From positions 1 through 11,341 of the forward strand of contig DAOUQK010000088.1 in NCBI GenBank assembly GCA_030625695.1: a DNA stretch of 11,341 nt, given 5' to 3'. This document shows, in pieces, positions 1-7,515 of the stretch. The translations under genes were made by a program, and so were the position numbers. This DNA is from Paracoccaceae bacterium (lineage in GTDB: Bacteria > Pseudomonadota > Alphaproteobacteria > Rhodobacterales > Rhodobacteraceae). Positions within the stretch are counted from its first letter, which is position 1. Each line of letters opens with the position of its first letter. Below the pieces are notes generated by a model. It saw only the letters and a list, made by a program, of their open reading frames with translations, was not told the DNA's origin and searched no databases.

Positions 1-1
1 G

Positions 2-451
2 TCCAATATTCCCAGTCTGGCACATGAGATTGGGTTTCCTTTCAACATCCGCCGGGGCCTTGGCCTGTGGAAACTGCTGTTCACCGGCAAAGGCTGGGTG
101 CTGACCGGCGATCTGAGTGACGAGTTGATCCGGGGTCGTTATCTGGTCGAGGGTCTGGGCCATTGCAGCGAATGCCACACCCCGCGCAATCCGATTGGCG
201 GGCTGGACCGGAGTGCATGGATGGGCGGTGCTGTGACGCCGGATGGCAAGGGCAAGGTGCCCAATATCACCTCGGCCAAACTCAGCTGGAGCGAAGGTGA
301 CATTGCGTATTATCTGGAAACCGGGTTCACTCCGGATTTCGACGCCGCAGGCGGGCATATGACCTCGGTGATTTTGAACATGGCCAAACTACCGGCTTCT
401 GACCGGGCAGCGATTGCCGCCTATCTTAAGGCGATTCCGCCAGTGGAATAA
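2..451 (+). CDS. c-type cytochrome, C-terminal part (5' end outside window)
   Basis: This is the end of a c-type cytochrome whose beginning lies before the window. The frame is open from base 2, so the GTG at 98 is an internal codon, not a start. About 149 residues are visible. A CSECH haem-attachment motif (CXXCH) is encoded at 164-178, followed by TPRNP. A later GGHM (Met codon 359-361) is the probable distal haem ligand. The helical tail with DRAAIAAYLKAIPP is typical of the last helix of class I cytochrome c domains. The upstream stretch (PFNIRRGLGLWKLLF) resembles the linker between haem domains in dihaem dehydrogenase-type cytochromes, so a first haem domain may precede it; that part is inference. 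The protein should be periplasmic, but the signal peptide is not in view. It converges on lipA, with only 58 bases between the two stop codons. The electron partner cannot be told from this window. Confidence 0.85.
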   Translation, partial: SNIPSLAHEIGFPFNIRRGLGLWKLLFTGKGWVLTGDLSDELIRGRYLVEGLGHCSECHTPRNPIGGLDRSAWMGGAVTPDGKGKVPNITSAKLSWSEGDIAYYLETGFTPDFDAAGGHMTSVILNMAKLPASDRAAIAAYLKAIPPVE

Positions 452-469
452 GCGCGGCAGTTGCGAAGA

Positions 470-485
470 AAGCCTCTTCGGGCTT
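470..485 (-). terminator. candidate weak intrinsic terminator after lipA
   Basis: Read on the minus strand, a 5-bp stem AAGCC/GGCTT with a 6-base loop is followed by TCTT. It lies 25 bases beyond the lipA stop codon. The stem is short and the T-run is interrupted, so this is only a candidate. On the plus strand it would sit after the cytochrome gene but has no T-tract. Confidence 0.3.
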
Positions 486-509
486 GATGAGCGACCATCT
501 ACCGGACCT

Positions 510-1466
510 TCACGCAAGGCCTAGTTTGACCTGCCGCGCCGCCCTAAGCCGAGCAAAATCATCGCCTGCGTGGTACGAAGAACGGGTCAGCGGCGTGGCC
601 GAAACCATGGAAAACCCCTTACCATAGGCGGCCTTTTCGTAAGCTGAAAATTCATCCGGGGTGACAAACCGGTCCAGTGCGTGATGCTTGGGCGTCGGTT
701 GCAAATATTGCCCGATGGTCAGAAAATCAATGTCCGCCGCGCGCATGTCGTCCATCACCTGGCGCACGGATTGATCGTCTTCGCCAAGCCCCACCATGAT
801 GCCCGACTTGGTGAACATAGAAGGGTCAAGTTCCTTGACCCGTTGCAGCAGACGCAAAGAATGGAAATACCGCGCGCCGGGGCGCACCTCGGGATACAGT
901 CCCGGCACGGTTTCAAGGTTATGGTTGAACACATCGGGGCGCGCCTCGACCACTTGTTCCAGCACTTCGGGCGCGCATTTGATAAAGTCCGGGGTCAGGA
1001 TTTCGATCGTGGTCTCGGGCGCGCGCTGGCGAATGGCGCGAATGGTCTGCGCAAAATGCGCGGCTCCTCCATCTTCGATGTCGTCGCGATCCACGGATGT
1101 GATCACCACATGGTTCAGGCCCAGCTTGGCCACCGCATCCGCCACCCGTCCCGGCTCAAACGCGTCCAGACCTTCGGGTGGCTTACCGGTGGCGATGTTG
1201 CAAAAGGTGCAGGCGCGGGTGCAGACCTCGCCCATGATCATCATGGTGGCGTGGCCCTGGGACCAGCATTCGCCGACGTTGGGACAGCCCGCCTCTTCGC
1301 AGACGGTGACCAGAGAATGCTCGCGCATGATGCGCGCGGTTTTGGCATACCCTGTGCCACCGGGGGCCTTGACCCTGATCCAGGCAGGCTTGCGCGGTTG
1401 GGCATTATCGGGGCCGCGAGCCTTTTCCGGGTGGCGTTGCGCGGGAATTTTCAGATCGCGGGCCAT
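510..1466 (-). CDS. lipA: lipoyl synthase LipA (radical SAM)
   Basis: LipA inserts two sulfur atoms at C6 and C8 of the octanoyl group on lipoyl-carrier proteins (PDH and OGDH E2 subunits, GcvH), making the lipoyl cofactor in the cytosol. The 318-residue length is normal for the family. The auxiliary [4Fe-4S] cluster motif CEEAGCPNVGEC is present (Cys56, 61, 67), followed by the radical-SAM motif CTRACTFC (Cys82, 86, 89). The C-terminal RSSYHA motif is at 295-300; in LipA a serine of this motif ligates the sacrificial cluster. GEC-W-GHATMMIMGEVCTR and VITSVDRDD are further family signatures. The ATG at 1464-1466 has AGGA about 8 bases upstream. The gene stands alone: it converges with the cytochrome gene and diverges from the lysine-rich protein gene, sharing a 192-base intergenic region. 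No frame damage is seen. Confidence 0.98.
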   Translation of the reverse strand: MARDLKIPAQRHPEKARGPDNAQPRKPAWIRVKAPGGTGYAKTARIMREHSLVTVCEEAGCPNVGECWSQGHATMMIMGEVCTRACTFCNIATGKPPEGLDAFEPGRVADAVAKLGLNHVVITSVDRDDIEDGGAAHFAQTIRAIRQRAPETTIEILTPDFIKCAPEVLEQVVEARPDVFNHNLETVPGLYPEVRPGARYFHSLRLLQRVKELDPSMFTKSGIMVGLGEDDQSVRQVMDDMRAADIDFLTIGQYLQPTPKHHALDRFVTPDEFSAYEKAAYGKGFSMVSATPLTRSSYHAGDDFARLRAARQVKLGLA

Positions 1467-1658
1467 GGGGGAATTCCTGATATTGGTCGATGATTTGTTA
1501 AGTCATAACCGGGCTTAGCACGGATGTCTTGCAAGTTTGTTGGCGAACGGTCTGCGGGTTGACGGCTATGTCATCGCTGCATGGCGCGCAAAACACTTGC
1601 CAAACCACGTATTTCACCGCGATACTGACGATATTCATTTAGAAAAAGGATTATTACG

Positions 1659-2558
1659 ATGGCCAATGCATGGGATGATATCGAAAAGACCTATAAGAAA
1701 CTGCAACCGCAGATCAAGAAGCTTGATGGCGGCAAAGCCGATAAGCAGATCAAGCTGACCAAGGCGGCGTTGCAAAAGGCATGGGACGAAGAAGAGAAAT
1801 TCATCGACGCCTATGAGGCCGCGCAAAAGTCCGGTCTGAAGGGCAAAAAACCCAAAGATTTCATGCCCGATCCGGGGTTCAAAAAAGCCCACGCAGCACT
1901 GACCAAACAGGCAGGCGAACACGCCACCATTGTCAAAGCTTTGTTGTCAGACAGCGAAGCGGCCAAGAAATTGGGCAAGCCTTTGACCAAGCTGTTGGGC
2001 GACATCAAGAAAGAGATCACCAAAGGTGACAAGAAACAGGCAAAATTCCAAAAAGAGGTTCAGGAGGCCGAAGCCGAAGCCAAGAAGATTGCCACAGCCA
2101 TTGGTAAGCTGACCATGCCCGAGTTGTTTTATGGCCCGCAAGTCGTCCGGGTGATCGACAAGATCATCAATAAATCCAAGGCCACCAAAGGCCCGTCTGG
2201 TAAGACTGAAAAACTGATTGAAGCAAAAGAACTGGCCAAGAACCTCAAGAAAGCCGAGGAATTACAGACCACGGCAGAAAGGCTTTGCAAAGACGCGCAG
2301 AAAAAAGCCAAGAAGGACCCCGAGGCGGCAGTGCCTTTGGTAGATAAGGCGCGAGATACGTATGAAGAGTTGGATGGGATCGACGAGGTCTATCAGAAGG
2401 TGCTCAAGAAGGACGCCAAGCTGATCAAGGAAACCAAAGACCCAAAAGAAGTGAAAAAGATTGAAAAGTCGATCAAAAGTATTTCCAAAGCGCTTAAATC
2501 GGCTGGCGATGCACTCCAAACGGCATATGATACCGTGGAAATGGCGCGAGGAAACTGA
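1659..2558 (+). CDS. lysine-rich helical protein of unknown function
   Basis: I do not recognise this family. The 299-residue product is rich in Lys, Ala, Glu and Asp and looks almost entirely helical. By my count about 63 residues are lysine (one in five), against only about four arginines. There is a single cysteine (in ERLCKDAQ), no signal peptide and no membrane segment, so it is probably cytosolic. Runs of K/E/A with spaced Leu and Ile, such as residues around 130-150 and 185-290, suggest coiled coils or helical bundles. There is a less charged hinge near 155-170 (MPELFYGPQVVRVIDKII). The ATG at 1659 is preceded by AAAAAGGA at 1643-1650 with 8-base spacing, a strong ribosome binding site. 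That supports a truly translated gene rather than a chance frame. It diverges from lipA and converges on the dihaem protein gene. A structural, scaffold-like or polyanion-binding role is possible but unproven. Confidence 0.8.
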   Translation: MANAWDDIEKTYKKLQPQIKKLDGGKADKQIKLTKAALQKAWDEEEKFIDAYEAAQKSGLKGKKPKDFMPDPGFKKAHAALTKQAGEHATIVKALLSDSEAAKKLGKPLTKLLGDIKKEITKGDKKQAKFQKEVQEAEAEAKKIATAIGKLTMPELFYGPQVVRVIDKIINKSKATKGPSGKTEKLIEAKELAKNLKKAEELQTTAERLCKDAQKKAKKDPEAAVPLVDKARDTYEELDGIDEVYQKVLKKDAKLIKETKDPKEVKKIEKSIKSISKALKSAGDALQTAYDTVEMARGN

Positions 2559-2584
2559 CGGGATAGGTGATTTAGGATAGTTGG

Positions 2585-2606
2585 GTAGGATGTGCTTCAG
2601 CGCACC
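2585..2606 (+). repeat. GTAG-headed palindromic repeat (REP-like), variant copy
   Basis: GTAGGATG is followed by a small hairpin, GTGC-TTCAGC-GCAC (2592-2605). It shares the GTAGGRTG head with the other elements listed here, but its palindrome differs. It lies between the convergent lysine-rich and dihaem genes. Membership of the same family is inferred from the head motif only. Confidence 0.45.
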
Positions 2607-2663
2607 GGAATTGGCACGGCCCCGTTCCGCCCCGTCACACCCCCGGTGATTTTGGGGTCAGAT

Positions 2664-4190
2664 TCACAAACTTTCCAGAAAGCGAATCAAGGCGGCACGA
2701 TCGGTTTTGGACATCGTAATAACCGCCTGTTTCGTATTTTCCGCCTCGCCTCCATGCCACAAGATCGCCTCAAGCAGGTTACGCGCCCGCCCGTCATGCA
2801 GAAACCGCGTGTGACCAGACACCACTTTGGTCAGGCCAATCCCCCAAAGCGGGGCTGTGCGCCATTCGGCCCCGGTGGCGCGGGCTTCAGGGCCGTGATT
2901 TGGACTGCGATCGGCCAGTCCTTCGCCCATGTCGTGCAACAACATGTCAGTATAGGGCCAGATAAGCTGAAAACTATGCTCGGCGCGGTCGCGCAATCGG
3001 TGGGTGACAAATTTCGGCGTATGACAGGCGGTGCATCCGGTCTGATAAAACAGTTCTTTGCCGCGCAATACCTGGCGATCATCAACGTCGCGCCGTGCCG
3101 GGACCGCCAGATTACGGCTGTAGAATGCCACTAGGTCCATGTCAGGTTCGTCAATCTCAGGGGCCCGTAATTCCTGCGCATCACCGTCCCCATGCGGGGT
3201 CGCGCGACACTCCCTTTGCCGCTTAGTGCATTCGCCCCAGGGGTCAGGGAACAGCGGATTGGATAGCCCCATGTCACCAGAAAACGCCGCCGCCGATTGG
3301 TGATACATCGTCGGCACCCCGGCCTTAAGGCCAAAGCGACCCAACATTGGCACATCAAACTGTTTCGACCAGACAATATTTGCGCGCCCCGAAATGCCAT
3401 CGCCGTTGGCGTCATCACAATCCACACCCGCCAGAATATCCGCCGCGGGAATCGCCTCTAACAGGCCAAGGCCGATCATTTGCGGGGCCACCCGTGGGCT
3501 TAACATCGCGTCCTTGTGCATTGGTCCATAGCCAAGGTCAGCAGCGGCATAGGTCGGCACCTGCAACTGGGCAACCTCTCCGTCACTCAGAAGAACCTCG
3601 CGCATCTGATAGCTGATCTGAAGCCGGTATTCGGCTGCATGGCCCGGCAGCCCAAAATCCTGAAGCTGTTTGCCATAGGTCGGATCACCTGTCGTGGCGA
3701 TATAATCCTCGATCCCGGAAAATCCCTCGCCCCCCGGGATCGACAGCCGCAGGAACATCGAAACCGCATCGTCCTCTGGCCCTTCCGGCGGATGACCGCG
3801 CCCGTCTTTAATGTGGCAACTTTGACAGGACCGCGCATTATACAGCGGTCCAAGCCCCTCTGAAGACACCCAAACCTTGCGAAACAACCCGTTGCCAGCC
3901 CTGAAATCCAACTCTTGCTCAAAGCTGAGATTGGCGACCGGTTGCGAAAACGCATCGCGATCTGTGCGACCAGGAATGGTCGCGTCGCCACCCGGGTTCT
4001 GCTCGGACGTCTCGGGCACGGTAAAGTCCTGCGTCGGTGCTGTCACTTTGGCAATCCAGCCAATATCGGCACTGGTTCCGGGGGCCACATCAAGATGAAT
4101 GTCCCGCAAACCACCCGCCCTGGACATCCCGACCATGACCAACACCAGAACAACCGGAATTAACGCCTTATGTATCCGGTTGCTGCCCAT
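2664..4190 (-). CDS. secreted dihaem protein of the DUF1111/DHOR family
   Basis: This is a probable periplasmic dihaem c-type protein of the family annotated as dihaem oxidoreductase (DUF1111, COG3488), distantly related to MauG-type dihaem peroxidases. Its reaction is not established. The start chosen is the ATG at 4188-4190, because GGGAGG lies 4 bases upstream; the longer GTG start at 4223 abuts the preceding stop codon. From that ATG the protein has 508 residues. An N-terminal signal peptide has basic residues, then a hydrophobic stretch at about 9-22 ending in SRA-GG. Two CXXCH sites are visible: CQSCH at 122-126 and CTACH at 386-390. Between them lies DANGDGISGRAN (about 260-271), a conserved family signature that resembles a calcium loop. 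It follows the AlkC gene by 33 bases on the same strand and is probably co-transcribed with it. Family assignment is confident; physiological role is unknown. Confidence 0.9.
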   Translation of the reverse strand: MGSNRIHKALIPVVLVLVMVGMSRAGGLRDIHLDVAPGTSADIGWIAKVTAPTQDFTVPETSEQNPGGDATIPGRTDRDAFSQPVANLSFEQELDFRAGNGLFRKVWVSSEGLGPLYNARSCQSCHIKDGRGHPPEGPEDDAVSMFLRLSIPGGEGFSGIEDYIATTGDPTYGKQLQDFGLPGHAAEYRLQISYQMREVLLSDGEVAQLQVPTYAAADLGYGPMHKDAMLSPRVAPQMIGLGLLEAIPAADILAGVDCDDANGDGISGRANIVWSKQFDVPMLGRFGLKAGVPTMYHQSAAAFSGDMGLSNPLFPDPWGECTKRQRECRATPHGDGDAQELRAPEIDEPDMDLVAFYSRNLAVPARRDVDDRQVLRGKELFYQTGCTACHTPKFVTHRLRDRAEHSFQLIWPYTDMLLHDMGEGLADRSPNHGPEARATGAEWRTAPLWGIGLTKVVSGHTRFLHDGRARNLLEAILWHGGEAENTKQAVITMSKTDRAALIRFLESL

Positions 4191-4194
4191 CGAA

Positions 4195-4200
4195 CCTCCC
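4195..4200 (-). promoter_or_regulatory. ribosome binding site fixing the dihaem protein start
   Basis: On the minus strand GGGAGG lies 4 bases before the ATG at 4190. It favours that codon, which opens a clean signal peptide, over the GTG at 4223. Confidence 0.6.
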
Positions 4201-4223
4201 TTGCCACCTCTCTGGAATACCAC

Positions 4224-5345
4224 TCAACCAAGCAGATCAAACCCAACCGAGGCGCGCACGACGCCATTCACCTGAATATCCAGGCGGTGCGGCCCCGGAA
4301 CCAGCTTGAACGTGGTCGCATCACCTTTGAGCCTGTGGCGCTTGGTCAATGTCAGCGGTACACGCCCATGCGTCACCGCTTGTTTCAGCTTGAACACCTT
4401 GGGTGAGACTTTACCGCTAGGACGTCGAAAATGGATCACATAATCCACCAAAACAGGCACATCGGACTGTGCGGAAACTTCACATGAAAAAGCCAGAAAA
4501 TCGCCGATCTGCACCGGTCCCTTGTCCAGTGTCACCTGAACCTTCACTGCCGCGTCCGGGTCAAAGCCCAGCATTTTCATTGACCGTGGGTTGCCCGCCT
4601 TGATCAGCCCGCGCAGGGCGTGGCGGGTCATCCAGTCCAGCTCATCCTTGTGCTGCCGGGCGGCTTTGGCCCAGGCGTCCAGCCGGTCCATGGCCAGATC
4701 AGGGTCTTTTTTGGTGATATCATTCAGATGGTTGGCCACTGACCGCGTGACATAGCGGGTTTTGTCGCCATGCAGATCGTCCAGCACCCCAAGGGCGCCG
4801 CCCAGCGCCAACCCAATCGATTGCCCCCACGGCAGACGGGGCCGCGTGCCTTCGCTGACCAGTCGCCGCACATGGGTTGAGGGATGCCGGGCCCAGACCC
4901 GCATCCGCGCCATGGTCTGATCCGGCCAGCGGTTCAGAAACGGGCGGACCGACCATTCCATCGAGAACCTTTGGGTGATGTCCTCTAACAGGTCAAGCGA
5001 CAGGTCGGCGTGATCTTCCAGCCCCTTGTTGACCACAAAATCACCCAATGGCGCAAAGATGAAATCGCCAAAGTCATCGTCATTTCGGGTCGGGCTCAGG
5101 GGCGGTGGCAAACCCGCACGCAAGATCGGCGCGACCTCGGGCAATGACCCCGGCAGGGCGTGGCCCAGGCAGGCGGCGATCCAGGCGATACGTTCTTTCA
5201 GCTCGCGCTCCAGCAGACCGGACATGACGTGGCGTTCAAATGCAGGCGCGTCAAATATGGGGCTGGCCCGGCCAAATAATTCGGCCAGATACGCGACTTT
5301 TTCAGTGTTAAACAACTGATCTTTCAGCGAAAATCCTTGCACCAT
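4224..5345 (-). CDS. alkC: AlkC-type DNA alkylation repair glycosylase with C-terminal Ig-like domain
   Basis: AlkC proteins are HEAT-like-repeat DNA glycosylases that remove cationic alkylated bases such as 3-methyladenine, starting base excision repair in the cytosol. The 373-residue product has a helical N-terminal part (about 1-260). It carries family signatures: RFSMEWSVRPFLNRWP at 126-141, the WARHPSTHVRRLVSEGTRPR block (about 151-170) followed by LPWG, and SVANHLNDITKKDPDL at 202-217. The C-terminal 100 residues are beta-rich (VQVTLDKGPVQIGD, then VDYVIHF and SPKVFKLK). This matches the immunoglobulin-like domain of the longer AlkC subfamily. I could not assign the catalytic acid with certainty. 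The ATG at 5345 has no clear Shine-Dalgarno sequence; no better start was found. A BIME-like element separates it from the dehydrogenase gene upstream, and the dihaem gene follows 33 bases downstream. Confidence 0.88.
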   Translation of the reverse strand: MVQGFSLKDQLFNTEKVAYLAELFGRASPIFDAPAFERHVMSGLLERELKERIAWIAACLGHALPGSLPEVAPILRAGLPPPLSPTRNDDDFGDFIFAPLGDFVVNKGLEDHADLSLDLLEDITQRFSMEWSVRPFLNRWPDQTMARMRVWARHPSTHVRRLVSEGTRPRLPWGQSIGLALGGALGVLDDLHGDKTRYVTRSVANHLNDITKKDPDLAMDRLDAWAKAARQHKDELDWMTRHALRGLIKAGNPRSMKMLGFDPDAAVKVQVTLDKGPVQIGDFLAFSCEVSAQSDVPVLVDYVIHFRRPSGKVSPKVFKLKQAVTHGRVPLTLTKRHRLKGDATTFKLVPGPHRLDIQVNGVVRASVGFDLLG

Positions 5346-5385
5346 CAGACTGTTGAACTCATGTCAAACCCTCGCAGTTATTCTT

Positions 5386-5455
5386 GTAGGGTGGGTGAAA
5401 CCCACGTTCGCCGCCAGTCGCAAATGTCGCGGCGCGTGGGTTTCACCCACCCTAC
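5386..5455. repeat. BIME-like pair of inverted GTAG-headed palindromes
   Basis: Two 21-base arms, 5386-5406 and 5435-5455, are exact reverse complements. The outer ends are GTAG and CTAC. Each arm is itself palindromic (GTGGGT-GAA-ACCCAC on the left). The loop contains a further perfect 6-bp match, CGCCGC at 5409-5414 with GCGGCG at 5429-5434, so almost the whole 70 bases could fold into one long stem. GTAG-headed palindromes in inverted pairs are the hallmark of REP/BIME elements. It lies 15 bases after the dehydrogenase stop and 40 bases before the AlkC start, and may act as an attenuator or protect the upstream mRNA end. Confidence 0.85.
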
Positions 5456-5470
5456 AGAACATCCGCCCCG

Positions 5471-6250
5471 TTACATTGTCATATTGACCGCACCACCATC
5501 CAGCAACAGGTTCTGACCGATGATAAACCCGGCCTGTTTGGAGCACAGAAAGGCACACGCCGCGCCAAATTCTTCAATCGTGCCATAACGCCCCGCCGGA
5601 ATGGTCGCCTGTCGCTGCGCCTGTGCTTCAGCTACTGAAATCCCGCCAGCTTCAGACGCGGCCTTGTCCAGCGACACCGCCCGGTCCGTCGCATGCAACC
5701 CCGGCAACAGGTTGTTGATTGTCACACCCGACCCAGCCACCTGACGCGCCGTGCCTGCGACATACCCCGTCAACCCGGTTCGTGCCGCCCCCGACAAGCC
5801 CAGCACCGCCACCGGCGCGCGCACCGACATGCTGGTAATATTCACCACCCTGCCCCAGCCGCGCTCCATCATTCCCGGCATCAAAGCGGTCATCAGCGCA
5901 ATTGGTGCCAGCATGTTGGCGTCCAGTGCCTGAATAAAATCGTCACGAGTCCAGTCAGGCCACATGCCCGGCGGCGGGCCGCCTGCGTTGTTGACCAGAA
6001 TATCCAAATCACCCGCAGCGTCGATCAGCAACGCCTGCCCGTCCGGCGTGGTCACATCGGTGGCCACAGTGGTGACGCTGACGCCAAATAATCCACGTAT
6101 TTCTTCTGCCGTGGCCTCCAAAGCCGCCGCCCCCCGCGCGTTCAACACCAGATCGACGCCCGCCTCGGCCAGTGCCATCGCACAGCCTTTGCCCAGCCCC
6201 TTGGAACTGGCGCAGACCAGTGCGCGTTTGCCCGTTAGTCCTAAATCCAT
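5471..6250 (-). CDS. SDR-family oxidoreductase with altered YxxxK motif
   Basis: This is a short-chain dehydrogenase/reductase-fold protein of 259 residues, usual for classical SDRs. The Rossmann nucleotide motif is CASSKGLGKG at 13-22, a variant of TGxxxGxG. DLDILVNNAGG at 81-91 is the NNAG motif, and NITSMS at 137-142 supplies the usual catalytic-serine region. Where Tyr-x-x-x-Lys is expected, the sequence reads LSGAAR, giving Ser153 and Arg157. Either the catalytic mechanism or the role therefore departs from the classical one. The C-terminal IIGQNLLLDGGAVNM is typical of FabG-like SDRs. The ATG at 6250 was chosen because GAGAGG lies 8 bases upstream (6259-6264); an extra 12 residues upstream do not look SDR-like. 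It diverges from the Hint gene and is followed by the BIME-like element and alkC. The substrate is unknown. Confidence 0.92.
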   Translation of the reverse strand: MDLGLTGKRALVCASSKGLGKGCAMALAEAGVDLVLNARGAAALEATAEEIRGLFGVSVTTVATDVTTPDGQALLIDAAGDLDILVNNAGGPPPGMWPDWTRDDFIQALDANMLAPIALMTALMPGMMERGWGRVVNITSMSVRAPVAVLGLSGAARTGLTGYVAGTARQVAGSGVTINNLLPGLHATDRAVSLDKAASEAGGISVAEAQAQRQATIPAGRYGTIEEFGAACAFLCSKQAGFIIGQNLLLDGGAVNMTM

Positions 6251-6372
6251 GATCGACACCTCTCTGAATGTGTTATGTTGCCCCAAATTAGCACCCGGCA
6301 GAGCAGGATTGCCAGCACTTCACCGCCCCGCCGACTGTAATTCGCCACAATCTGCGCATATGACATACTAAG

Positions 6373-6386
6373 GTAGGGTGGACCCG
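6373..6386 (+). repeat. degenerate GTAG-headed repeat
   Basis: GTAGGGTGG followed by ACCCG keeps the head and a short palindrome, GGGT-GG-ACCC. It lies 28 bases before the Hint-protein start, in the divergent promoter region. It looks like a decayed or truncated copy of the repeat seen at 5386 and 7482. Confidence 0.45.
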
Positions 6387-6413
6387 CCCCCAAATAGATG
6401 ACAACAAAACGAA

Positions 6414-7436
6414 ATGGCCAACCCAGTGAGTGACATCAACAGTCCCGTTCAAAACATCCCCGTCTACCGGGCCGAAGATTTCCGCGTCACCTGTGGCGCC
6501 AATCTGGGCGATGCCATCGCGCCGCTGGATGATCTGATGGCGGATGATGTTTATACGCTAAGCCAAAATGCCACCCGTCAGCGTCTGGCCTTGTGCGCCA
6601 CATCGCAAGGGCGTTTCCTGGTGGCCGACGCCAGCGAGCTTGGCACACCGGACGCCGCTTTGCATCTGGATTGCACCCTGGAACTGATGACCCCGGACGG
6701 CCAGATCACCGATGCGCTGGTTTTGGTTGAAGTCGACGATGCGGACAATATCGCCGGTGTTTACCTGCTGCCACTGGCACCATTGCTGGCCCAAATGGAG
6801 TATTCTCTGGTCTCGATGGATCGCGCCTCGGCGCATAAGAAATTCGCACAGATCGCTTGTGTTTCATTCACCCGAGGTACGCATATCACGCTTGGGTCAG
6901 GTGCGCAGAAACGCATCGAAAACCTTACGGTCGGCGACAAGGTTCTGACCCGCGATGACGGGGTGCAGATGGTCCGCTGGATCGGCCAGTCGACCGTGCG
7001 TGCCATGGGCGATCTTGCGCCGATTGTCATTACCGCCGGCACCCTGAACAACACCGGTGATCTGGTGGTCAGCCCGGACCACCGGATGTTCATCTATCAG
7101 CGGTCCGATCAAATGGGCGCGGGCCAGCCCGAAGTGCTGGTCAAGGCGCGGCATCTGGTCAACGGAGCCACGGTTTACGTGCAACAAGGCGGGTTTGTCG
7201 AATATTTCCAGATCCTGTTTGACGCCCATCACATCATCTATGCCGAAGGCATCGCTGCTGAATCGATGCTGGTCGATCCGCGCACCCGCCCGGCATTGCC
7301 GACCGAACTGCTGGAAAAACTGGGCGAAGTTCTGCCCGGTCACAGGCACGGCGACAGCCATGGCCTGGATTTGCAAAAGGCATTACTGGAACGCCCCGAT
7401 GCCATCGATTTGCTGCGCCGGGCGTCACTGCGGTAA
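6414..7436 (+). CDS. Hint-domain (hedgehog/intein-like) protein
   Basis: The 340-residue product carries a bacterial Hint module of the Hint_2 type. It begins near Cys149 in CVSFTRGTHITL, the position of the nucleophilic cysteine in Hint folds. LTVGDKVLTRDDGVQMVRWIG follows at about 171-191, then SPDHRM at 220-225 with His223, and FVEYFQILFDAHHIIYAEGIAAES at about 261-284. The N-terminal 148 residues form a separate domain, rich in acidic and hydrophobic beta-like segments, that I do not recognise. There are no RTX repeats and no signal peptide. The family is abundant in Rhodobacteraceae, but its function is unclear; autoprocessing is possible and unproven here. The ATG at 6414 lacks a clear ribosome binding site. 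The gene diverges from the SDR gene and converges on the DoxX-like frame; a palindromic repeat lies 45 bases after its stop. Confidence 0.88.
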   Translation: MANPVSDINSPVQNIPVYRAEDFRVTCGANLGDAIAPLDDLMADDVYTLSQNATRQRLALCATSQGRFLVADASELGTPDAALHLDCTLELMTPDGQITDALVLVEVDDADNIAGVYLLPLAPLLAQMEYSLVSMDRASAHKKFAQIACVSFTRGTHITLGSGAQKRIENLTVGDKVLTRDDGVQMVRWIGQSTVRAMGDLAPIVITAGTLNNTGDLVVSPDHRMFIYQRSDQMGAGQPEVLVKARHLVNGATVYVQQGGFVEYFQILFDAHHIIYAEGIAAESMLVDPRTRPALPTELLEKLGEVLPGHRHGDSHGLDLQKALLERPDAIDLLRRASLR

Positions 7437-7481
7437 ATCAAGTCAAAATCGTCCGACCAAACACTGACTTGTCAAACTTGC

Positions 7482-7504
7482 GTAGGGTGGGTTTTCAACC
7501 CACC
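7482..7504 (+). repeat. GTAG-headed palindromic repeat between convergent genes
   Basis: GTAGG is followed by GTGGGTT-TTC-AACCCAC; with the flanking bases this makes an 8-bp stem (7486-7493 with 7497-7504) and a 3-base loop. It sits between the ends of the Hint gene (7436) and the DoxX-like frame (7516). There it could stop transcription in both directions, although there is no T-run. It closely matches the arms at 5386-5455 and the copy at 9928. Confidence 0.75.
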
Positions 7505-7515
7505 TTTCCCTGACC

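Noticed and set aside
681..1493. Long open frame (270 codons) on the plus strand opposite lipA
   Set aside because: It is antisense to the unmistakable lipA gene. Its composition is typical of a shadow frame in GC-rich DNA, and it has no recognisable domain.
1537..1758. Small plus-strand frame overlapping the start of the lysine-rich gene
   Set aside because: It lacks a ribosome binding site and overlaps a better supported gene in another frame.
2639..2658. Terminator-like ACCCC/GGGGT stem just after the dihaem gene
   Set aside because: The stem is only 5 bp with a 10-base loop and no T-run on the minus strand, so it is too weak to call.
4188..4223. Longer start (GTG at 4223) for the dihaem protein
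   Set aside because: It abuts the alkC stop codon and adds a non-hydrophobic Gly/Lys-rich leader. The ATG at 4190 has a strong GGGAGG site and a clean signal peptide.
6398..6433. Eleven-residue leader peptide frame overlapping the Hint gene start
   Set aside because: It has no ribosome binding site and no regulatory features such as a codon run or attenuator.
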